From positions 42,978,475-43,042,474 of the forward strand of contig NW_026622808.1 of NCBI RefSeq assembly GCF_023065955.2: 64,000 nt of DNA. Direction: 5' to 3'. Each line of letters begins with the position of its first letter. Positions within the stretch are counted from its first letter, which is position 1. Source of the stretch: Ursus arctos. Lineage: Eukaryota > Chordata > Mammalia > Carnivora > Ursidae. Below are positions 56,045 through 64,000 of the stretch, in pieces. The position numbers were made by a program, and so were the translations under genes. Under the pieces are notes generated by a model. That model saw nothing but the letters and a program-made list of their open reading frames with translations. It had not been told where the DNA came from and did not search any database.

Positions 56045-56305
56045 TGGAGAGGCAGTGAGTAATGTGGTTGGTAAGCAGTGTGAACTCTGATGCCGCGCTG
56101 TTTGGGTTTGAATCCCAGCTCTGCCACCTACTGGCTATGGGTCCTTGGCAAATTGCTGGATTTCTTTGTGCCTCAATTTCCTGATCTATAAAATAAAAGT
56201 AATTATAGTGCCGACCTTGTAAGGATGTTGGGATTAACAATTTAATGCATGGGGCCTTTTAAAGTGCTTGGAACAGTGCCTGACACACTCTAAGTGCTGT
56301 GTGTT
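56045..56305 (+). mobile_element. MIR, sense, near full length
   Basis: The best MIR in the window: GGCAGTGAGTAATGTGGTTG, TTTGAATCCCAGCTCTGCCA, CCTACTGGCTATGGGTCCTT, CTCAATTTCCTGATCTATAA, TGCTTGGAACAGTGCCTGAC in order. Confidence 0.95.
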
Positions 56306-56835
56306 TTCGCTCCTAGACAGCGTCACGATAATGGTAATAAAATCTGTGATACTATGCCTGGCTGTAGCATCAGGCTTTGTTAAGAGATTTTGGAAGACCT
56401 GACTCATTTGGTAGATGTAGTGTCAGTGTCTCTGAGATTACAAGTGATTTATTGCTGGATATAAAAAAATTGCCCTAGGAGGTAAGCATGGGGGAAGGAG
56501 TCTCCATGGGGCAAGGATGCTGGGCTGTAGCCAGCAGTCTTCATAGCAGATGGATAAAGAGATTATATAGCGTGTTTGCCTGGATGGATTTGGCTGTACT
56601 CAGAGTGATAGTAAGAACAGGAACCGAGTGTCGCTTAAGAGCCCCGCACTAAAGCATGCAGCGTTTAAGAAGACAAATATTTCTCTGTTAAATGACCGTT
56701 CTTTTCAAAGGTAGGTAGTTCTCTCCTCCCCTCAAATGTTATTTATTCTCTACTGTCTCCTTCTCTTTTTCCGAATTGCAAAGGCAATAGAGTATTTGAT
56801 CAGGAGTCCTGATAATTTTGAAATCGTTCAAAGTA
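56306..56835. other. Intron 1 segment, no feature recognised
   Basis: Unique-looking DNA between two MIRs. Confidence 0.45.
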
Positions 56836-56839
56836 TGGG

Positions 56840-57065
56840 GTGTCGAGCCAGTGAAACCTGGGCCAGGGCTCTGAAGACAACACGTACTGCCGTGACCTTG
56901 TGAGGACCTGTGACCTCGTGAGGACCTTGTGAGGATGTTGGACAAGCAAGCTCTGTGGGGCTCAGTATCTTCATCTGTGAAAGGGGGGTAACCATTCCTC
57001 AGAACGTGGGTCTGAGATCAAATGGAATCATGTATGTAAAGTGGCCAAATACGACACAGTGCCTT
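56840..57065 (+). mobile_element. MIR, sense, with internal duplication
   Basis: GAGCCAGTGAAACCTGGGCC, CTCAGTATCTTCATCTGTGA, AAATGGAATCATGTATGTAA follow MIR order. The middle carries three near-copies of a GACC(T)TGTGAGGACC-like unit at about 56894-56936, a local tandem expansion. Confidence 0.8.
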
Positions 57066-57309
57066 CATCTTTTTAATTTTTTTTCCATCTTTTTCCTGCT
57101 TTGTTTCTGACCGCCATCTTGGCTACCACAGCAGCAAAGTCGAGAGCCTTTCTGGGCACTTGATGTACGTATGTTGTGTCATTTCTGCTGAGTTTTCTGA
57201 GAAGGGAACGTATTTAGAAGGTAAAGAAATTTTTCATTTATTAGTAACTGTGTTTTTCATGGGCCTTCAATTTATTTGGAGCTGTTTTCCTAACATTTGT
57301 GGATGAATG

Positions 57310-57635
57310 AAGGCAGGGATAGCCAAACTTTCTCTGTAAAGAGCCAGCTAGTAGACGTCTGGTTTTGCACGCCATATATCTCGGTTGTGTTAGAGCTCTG
57401 AAGAGGTTAGACCATACGTCAGGAAATGGCATGGCTGTGTGCCAATGAGACTGTATTTATGGACGAGGAAATTTCAATTTCATGTATTTTTAATGTGTCA
57501 CAAGATATTTTTCTTTGGATCCGCCCCACCATTTAAAAATATAAAAACCATTTTTTTTTTAAATATAAAAACCATTCTTAGCTTGAAGACCATACAGAAA
57601 GAGGCCATGGATTGGAGTTTGCCAACCCTGCCATG
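57310..57635 (-). mobile_element. hAT-type non-autonomous DNA transposon, antisense
   Basis: GCCAAACTTTCTCTGTAAAG, AGCCAGCTAGTAGACGTCTG, CATGGCTGTGTGCCAATGAG and GGAGTTTGCCAACCCTGCC: the same family as 39979-40505 in reverse. It contains a small duplication of AAATATAAAAACCATT at about 57535-57576. Confidence 0.75.
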
Positions 57636-57639
57636 AAGG

Positions 57640-59590
57640 TTTTGGTAGATCATATGATGTAATCCGAGCAGCAGAGAAGACTGTCATTGACTAAGCTTGT
57701 CTGGCCAGCGTCTTGGAATCGGAAGCATCTTCCTGGAACATTGGTGGTGACTCCACAATTTGATCAGGTTCACATGCTGTTTCCTTGGATAGCCTTTGCC
57801 CAAAGTGAGGTGCATCCGGCTTCCCGTTCAGTGTAGCACGGGGCCTGTTTCCAATTAGAAATGTTAATGCCCCAAGCCTTGGTAGCTGCTAGGCTTGAAT
57901 GGCTTGATTGCCTCCCTGAAAAGCTGTTAACGTCTCCACTGCTTTTGAAAGGAACTTGGGCTTTATGCATTCTCCAGCCTATTTTGTTCCTTAGGTGTTT
58001 TTTTTTTCCCCTTCTGTCTTCTCTGCATTAAAGGTGCATTAGTGTATTCTCTGTGCAACACTTTAGAGTTCTTGGAATGGGCAGAGAGCAGTTATATCCC
58101 ATAATAGCAGGATAATCAATGGAAGGAGATAGATTGCCAGGTTGTAAATCATGTGAGAGAATTTGATGATATCAGCTTCGGGGGAATGGGATCCTATTAC
58201 TCGTTCTGAATTCTCTGGTTCCTGGAATTAATTTTTTTGGTACTCGTAATCGTTTGATGGAACAGACTTTGCCGTTAACGAGAGGATGACAAAGAACAGG
58301 TCAGCTGTGTCCCCTCCATTCCTCGGTGTCCTGCTCACCCCTGTATAATTTCCGACCTGCGGTGTGAAATGCTGTTTCTGTAGCCATAGTCTGCACTGCA
58401 GAGTTGGGGGTACACTTAGACTGTCAAAGACTTGAAAGAGCATTTATTCCTCCATATTCAAAAGTGAAGAAAATCACAACCTTTAGACCAGGACACTCAG
58501 AAACCTAGCAGCATTCTAGCAGATGCAGTTACTGGCAGTAGAAAGCAAAGAGCTTTCTTTTTTTTTTTAAAAGAGAAATAAACTGTACCTTTTACTTTCT
58601 GACTTAATGCAGAGAGATGAAAATATGCTAAAGACTTGGCTTTTTTTTTTTTTTTTAAAGGCATAGACCAGAGACATTTTGGAACCTTTCATCTAGCAAA
58701 TCCGTCTTCCCTTTAAGCAGAGCATCAGGATTGCTTCAATATTTAGGTATTAATATTCCCTTGTGGCTCAATTAGCTCCTTGAAATGAATTTCTCGGCAC
58801 TGCTGTCACAATGAAAGAAAGACATGCTGAAGTGAAAGAGAATTTGTGTGTTTCTTAGATTGGAAGGATGTGTTGAGTCAAATGAACATCCTCTCAAGGT
58901 TAAATTATCTATTTAAAACCCTCCCAATTACAGTGCCAGGTACAATCTTTGATGAGGTTCAGGGAGAACAAATGACTTAATCGGTGGGAGAGAGAGTCTC
59001 TTTGTGTAGAGGGAAAGCTATGAAATCAGAATGATCTGGACGTTGTTTATTTTCTGGGGAAATGGTTGCTTCAGTTGTACATGGTGTTGTCTCAGTAAAA
59101 CATGAACTGTTATTGGGTGACTAAAGGCCCTGGAATAGAAGAGGGTCGGGATGAGCTCTTGCTCTCTCTCTGCTTTTAAAAAAGAAAGAAAGAAAAAAGA
59201 ATTGTGAGTTGACCAGAACAGAAAACTACCAGCAGTATACTGTGACCTCTCCGCATGCAGTCTGATCTATCCAAGGAATTTGGATGGTGAATACAGTTTT
59301 ATTTAAAAGGTGGTCTCCTGGCCTGGCCTCCTAGAACAATCACCCAAGTCCTCCAGATTTTAAATCTTGACTCTCTTCTGGCCAGTGTTCTCCATCTCTT
59401 CTTTTCCTGACTTTGTCGAGGCCACTGTCCTGCCGGAGTTAAAATACAACGACGAGCCTTTTTTAAGTGTCTCCCTGCTTTCAGTAACATCTTCCCATTC
59501 AGTACACGCGGCAAAATCCAGACTCTCACCTAGTGGTCCTGCTCCATCCGACCTCAGCATCTCCTGCAGTTACTCGCTTGGGATATTCCT
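57640..59590. other. Long repeat-free intron 1 segment
   Basis: About 2 kb without recognised transposons. 58670-58930 has CTTCAATATTTAGGTATTAA, GCTCAATTAGCTCCTTGAAA and other AT-rich, motif-dense sequence. It is a candidate conserved non-coding element by appearance only. Confidence 0.45.
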
Positions 59591-59594
59591 GATG

Positions 59595-59860
59595 TCCTAG
59601 TAGCGGAGTCTAGACCCTGGAGCCAGACTGGTAGGTTCAAATCCTGGTTGTATTACTACCCAGCCTTGTGACCCATGTAATTACTAAAGCCTTTCTGTGT
59701 CTCAGTTCGCTCATCTTTAAGTTGAATGTAATAATAATTCTCGTTGATTATGCTTCATAATAATCCTAGGTAAAGTCGTGAGGCATAAGTGAGTGAAAAT
59801 ATGGAAAGAATTTAGACCATTGCTTTGCACTTGGTAAGCACCATGTAAGAGTCAGGTGAT
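59595..59860 (+). mobile_element. MIR, sense, near full length
   Basis: GTCTAGACCCTGGAGCCAGA, GTTCAAATCCTGGTTGTATT, CTGTGTCTCAGTTCGCTCAT, TGCACTTGGTAAGCACCATG in MIR order. Confidence 0.92.
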
Positions 59861-60051
59861 GGCACTGCCTTGTTCTAAAATTAGCATCATAATTATTATC
59901 TTTTCCTGTTGGAGTTTTGTGTGGTAGTTTCCTCTCTGGTCCATCCCAACGGAAATGTCCTTTCTGAGTGACCGTTGCCATCCAGCTTCTGAAAAGCCCA
60001 CCCCTTCCATCGCCACCTTGCACTCTACCCATTACAGGTTAGAAGAGCTTT

Positions 60052-60261
60052 ATTTATTTATTTATTTTTTAAAAAGATTTTATTTATTTATTAGACAGAG
60101 ATAGAGACAGCCAGCGAGAGAGGGAACACAAGCAGGGGGAGTGGGAGAGGAAGAAGCAGGCTCCCAGCGGAGGAGCCTGACGTGGGACTCGATCCCATAA
60201 CGCCGGGATCACGCCCTGAGCCGAAGGCAGACGCTTAACCGCTGTGCCACCCAGGCGCCCC
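60052..60261 (-). mobile_element. SINEC, antisense, young subfamily
   Basis: Extended TTTA-rich tail, AAAGATTTTATTTATTTATT, the young body (CGCCGGGATCACGCCCTGAG) and head CCACCCAGGCGCCCC. The duplication AGAAGAGCTTT occurs at 60041-60051 and 60262-60272. Confidence 0.97.
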
Positions 60262-60289
60262 AGAAGAGCTTTTTTTTAAATCATAGAAA

Positions 60290-61560
60290 AAATAGCAACA
60301 ACAAATACAAGAGCTCCCCCCACCCCCGAACCAGGTTGCATTCCTTGCCAACCTGGTGCCCTGTCACCTCTGAACACCTCTGTGTGTTTTCTGTATGCGT
60401 ATTTCCTAAACAAGGACTTTCTCCTATCCTGTCACAATCCACCCATCAAGATCAGGACATTGCCTTTGATACCATACTCCCATCTCATCCTCAGGCCCCA
60501 TTCGAATTGGCTGGGATTGTCCCAATGGAATAAGGAGCCATCTGGGGTCATGGGCTAGTTGTTAGTCTCCTTGGTTTCTGGAACAGCTTCTCAGGCTTCC
60601 CTGGACTTTTATGACCTTGATAATTTTGGAGATAACAAGCCAATTATTTTGTACATTGTCCATCCATTTGGGTTTGTCTGAGGCTGCCTCACAATTAACA
60701 TTCAGGATATGTGTCAGGGCGGAAATATCAATGGAAGTGAAACCCTGTTCCTTTCTTTGTATCTTATCAGGCGGCCCGTGATTTCCATACGTCCATTGCT
60801 GGGGTGTTCGTTTGGATCGCTTGATAAAGGCAGCATGTGCCAGACTCCTTTACTGTAAAGTTACTCTTTTTTTTTCTCTCCTTTGTAGTATTTTGTGGAT
60901 GGATACTGTAAGACCCTTCCTAAACTTTCAACTTGCTTATTTATCATACCAGTTTTGGACTCATGGATTTCTATTTATTTAGCAGGTTATCATGTTACCA
61001 TTATTTTGAAGCTCAAATTCTCCCCACATTTAGATAGCGGGAGTTCCTTCCAGCTGATTCCCGTGTCCTTTGATGTGTGTTGCCACCATTACTTGAGTTG
61101 TTGCTTACTTTTTGGAACAAGAAGTTCCAGGTTCATCTTGTGCTTTGCTGGTCCCAGGCCTGGATTTGGCTACATTGCTGAGGACCTATGGAGCTCAGAT
61201 TCCTTTTAGAGGAGAATGGCATTTAGAAACCAAGATCTGGTCATTAGACGTGTTCATTGCTTGTGAGATGTTACAGCTTCCAGACCCTTTCACATCAAGG
61301 GATTATATATATGTACATGTGTGTATATATATATACACACATGGACATCTGTATTTTTTTCTGTATTAAAAATCACAAGTTCACTACCTCCAAATCCATT
61401 TCAACAACACATGGTTCAACTTTATTTTCTCCTTTCTGTATTTGTAACTCCTTTCTCTTGACAGTGAGTACGCTGGTTCCTATTATCTTAAGTACATTTC
61501 CTTATTCAGTTATGCCATGTTGGGCCACTCTTCCGTATAGACACTCTGCTCAACTCTGAG
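60290..61560 (-). mobile_element. Old L1 3' UTR (L1MC/ME type), antisense
   Basis: A long ordered match to the reverse complement of an L1M 3' UTR: ACATTGTCCATCCATTTGGG, CTTTACTGTAAAGTTACTCT, GTATTTTGTGGATGGATACT, GAAGTTCCAGGTTCATCTTG, GGCATTTAGAAACCAAGATC, TAAAAATCACAAGTTCACTA, GTACGCTGGTTCCTATTATC. It holds a TA/CA microsatellite at about 61304-61342. At 1.25 kb it is the longest single old repeat in the intron portion. Confidence 0.85.
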
Positions 61561-64000
61561 ATACCAGCACTCCATGCCTAGCCCTTCTCCCCCTCCAGGT
61601 ACAGATGCCCTCTTCACCATACTTCTGTACAGATGGTGCTTTTATGCAAAGAAAATGGGACCTCCTCCCCTTGGCAGAGAGTAGCCCCATGCCAGGGCAT
61701 CTCATGTGGCAAGGGGCGCGTGTAGGCTGCATTTCACGTCTCTTGATTGACTTGTGCTGTACATGAAGTAGCCACATTTTATGTGGCGGTGCTGATGACA
61801 CTACCCCTGACTACGCTGGACTGGTTGTTGGTGGGCTCCTTACCTACCTTGGGACTTAGGTGCTGTTGCTGCTCTCGCCGGGATGCTGCTGTGTTGAACC
61901 AAGGAGGTTTGAGAAAGGGTGCTACTGGTAGTTGACTTCCTGCCATTGGCACCGCAAGACAGAGAAAGCTTGGTTCAGTAAGAAGGAATAAAGTAGATGG
62001 ACGGAGGGGATGGAGGAAGAAGACTGTTGGAGTCTTCACAGACGGATTGAGTGCCTGATTCTAGTTTGTGTCTGAGGCTGGATGTATCCCTGCTCCTGGT
62101 ATTTGAGTGACAGTCGCATATTCTTGTAATAAATTCACTCTTGAAGGTAAGCTACCAACCCAAGCCAAGTCGCATGGCCAAGCCCCAAGAGACAGAGAAG
62201 TCCACCGTGGAAGGAACTGCAAAGTTGACTGGCAAAGGACCTGGGTCGAGGGGTCAATTATCCTGTCTACGAGGGAGAGGTCAGATTGTCTGCCAGAGGC
62301 TAACCCATCAATAAGTGGCAGAGCTAGAAATCAAATGAGGTCGGTCCAATTAGGGTGTCGACATGTAATCACTCTTCTGTTGCTTCTGGATAAAATCGGG
62401 GCTTGATCAGCATGTAGTTTTATCAGGGTGTATAGGCCATGTAAAAGGGTGTTCCTCTCTTGCTTTCTCCTGCCGTCGTGTACGAAGGAAGTTTACTTTC
62501 CAGAAGATAGTGTTAATCAGATACACAACTTCTTCCAAGAACCAGATGGCCTTCATTTCTTTCTTCCTGATTAGCTACATAAAGCTAATTGTCCAACTGA
62601 GAGAGGCTTAATTTTACAGGCTTTCACGGGACGCACACTTATTGTTTACAGCTTTCCACCCCCCTCTTGCCTTCTTCGCCAGAGGCTCTGCTCCAGCAGG
62701 GAAGCCGGAATCGAACGCTCACACATTTTGGAAGAGGTTAGATTTTTACAAGGAGTCACCGCATAGTGGATAGACGTGAGAACAACTTCTCTTTCATCCT
62801 ACAGGTTAAAGGTGTGCCTGTGTTGTTCTTAGGTCCTCCGTTCTCTGTCTTCTCTGTATTTATCTTACTTTAAATGGCTTTGAGTGACACCGGGGGTTTG
62901 TATGGTGGTTTTTGGATAATGTCTGCAGTAATGTTCTGTAGGCAGAGGGCTGATTGTGCTGGAGACCGTATGAAGGAATTGTAATATAAAAATTACACTG
63001 AATTATAAATGTGCAGGGACACATTATGAGAACTAATTATTAAGCTTACAAAGAGGCCAAGTGGTACTTGGTAAATCTTATTATTTCGTGTGGTGGAAAA
63101 CTATTTTGCATCAGTGGAAATATTACACGGAAGCATTATGCCTTTTATGTAGAGTAAAGATAATAGTGGCTGGAATACAGGATCAGCCATGTGCCGCGTG
63201 AAAGATGGCAGGCTTAAAAAATCCATTTGTATTTCTGGCAAATTGTCTTAACATAATCCACATGCCTTTCTAATTTAAAATATGAAAGTTAAACAAAGTT
63301 TATACTGAAGTTACATCCATTAGGAAACTGGTGAAACAGTCAAGTCTCCCAAGCCAGCACTCCAGCATCAGATGCGTGCGTGTGTCCCCTCTCACACTGA
63401 ATTGTGAATTCACATTGCATTCCCTTGCAAGGATGTGCCATTTTTAATTAAGACTAAAACATGGTGGGGTATTCTAAATTAGGCCTGATTATAATTGCAG
63501 ATGGCAGTTGAGCTTTTGGAAGCTGGTTTCTTTAACTGTTAAATAAAAATTGTCTTTTTCAGTGTTGGTTTGCCGAAGTTCAGCAGTGGTTGTTCAGGGA
63601 GAAGAAAAAAAACCTTTCATCTCTTTATTGCCGTTAAACTAAATACCATAGCATATCCATCCATCTTCTGTTGGGGGGTTTGACTCTGAAGAAATTTTTC
63701 TTGAGGGTTTCTTGACAGTTGAGTAAATGAAAAATTTTGGGCCATGAAGCTGAACTTTCTGGAGGCTTTCTGCTGGTGAATATAGAAAACCCATGACAGA
63801 TATTGTTCAGGTGGTGGTCTCTGAATAGTCCTTCAGCCAGTGCAATAATCGAGGGACAGTTGTTTTTTTTGTTTTTTGTTTTTTTTGTTTTTAAATAAAA
63901 ACAGTACTTCTGCCTATCAGTAGACTTTTAATGGTCAAAATTAGTCCCTTAGCATACCTGCTTCTGTTTGGTAGGCTACGTTGATTTTGTTCGGTGTCCC
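61561..64000. other. Terminal intron 1 segment, mostly unique
   Basis: 61561-62140 has a TTCTTGTAATAAATTCACTC end that may be an unassigned LTR. 62150-62400 ends in AAGTGGCAGAGCTAGAAATC, which may be MIR. 62500-64000 has no recognised transposon and is AT-rich and motif-dense (AATTATTAAGC, TTTTTAATTAAG, GCAGATGGCAG), plus a T/G-rich run at 63862-63893. No exon found. Confidence 0.45.

Larger units (their letters stand above)
17307..64000 (+). other. PTPRG: PTPRG intron 1 (5' part only)
   Basis: No exon with paired splice sites and recognisable protein homology appears downstream of 17307. The sequence is a mixture of CpG-rich proximal intron, old and young transposons and unique DNA, as expected for the long first intron of a receptor phosphatase gene. 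The acceptor for exon 2 is outside the window. Intronic enhancers and unannotated non-coding transcripts cannot be excluded. Confidence 0.85.

Noticed and set aside
71..60261. Possible tRNA genes suggested by the tRNA-like heads of the SINEs
   Set aside because: These are tRNA-Lys-derived SINE heads fused to CT-rich and A-rich parts with target duplications, not intact tRNA genes with mature acceptor ends.
1..64000. CRISPR arrays, phage, operons, toxin-antitoxin or other prokaryotic systems
   Set aside because: The sequence is mammalian throughout (SINEC, L1, MIR, MaLR, CpG-island promoter, spliced gene); the repeats are dispersed transposons or microsatellites.

Overview
This window is carnivore nuclear DNA, not a prokaryotic or viral sequence. 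It contains at least twenty copies of the carnivore lysine-tRNA-derived SINE (SINEC), recognised by the head GGCGCCTGGGTGGC and an AATAAA-rich tail, most with clear target-site duplications. Several copies belong to a young-looking subfamily (head GGTGGCACAGCGGTTAAG, body GGCGTGATCCCGGCG). I associate that subfamily with bears and giant panda, so a caniform carnivore, probably an ursid, is the best guess. A carnivore-type L1 3' end supports this.

The only gene I can support is the first coding exon of PTPRG, receptor-type protein tyrosine phosphatase gamma, on the + strand. Its ATG is at 17222, it encodes 28 signal-peptide residues, and it ends at a canonical GTGAGT donor at 17307. It sits in a CpG island of about 2.8 kb (roughly 15530-18320), which holds the promoter, a GC-rich 5' leader with upstream ORFs, and G-rich quadruplex-prone tracts. 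Everything from 17307 to 64000 is the start of a very long first intron; no second exon is visible.

Layout: 1-14.6 kb is repeat-rich 5' flank. It has a SINE cluster, a nested L1-in-L1-in-SINE block at about 2.8-8.1 kb, old L1-like DNA to about 10.2 kb, then MaLR LTRs and MIRs. From 14.6 to 23.1 kb there is no recognisable transposon; this holds the promoter, exon 1, the proximal intron and a second CpG-rich block at about 19.6-19.9 kb. From 23.1 to 64 kb is intronic DNA with scattered MIR, L2, MaLR, hAT-type and SINEC insertions and an old L1 3' end at about 60.3-61.6 kb. Long repeat-free stretches remain (for example 43.6-46.4, 57.6-59.6 and 61.6-64 kb), where regulatory elements could lie.

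I see no operon, CRISPR array, prophage or other undescribed multi-gene system. The many short open frames outside exon 1 are chance frames in GC-rich DNA, or frames inside SINEs, L1s and LTRs. The observations most worth following up are the upstream ORFs around the PTPRG start codon, the G-rich tracts beside exon 1, the second CpG block in the intron, and the structure of the L1 composite.
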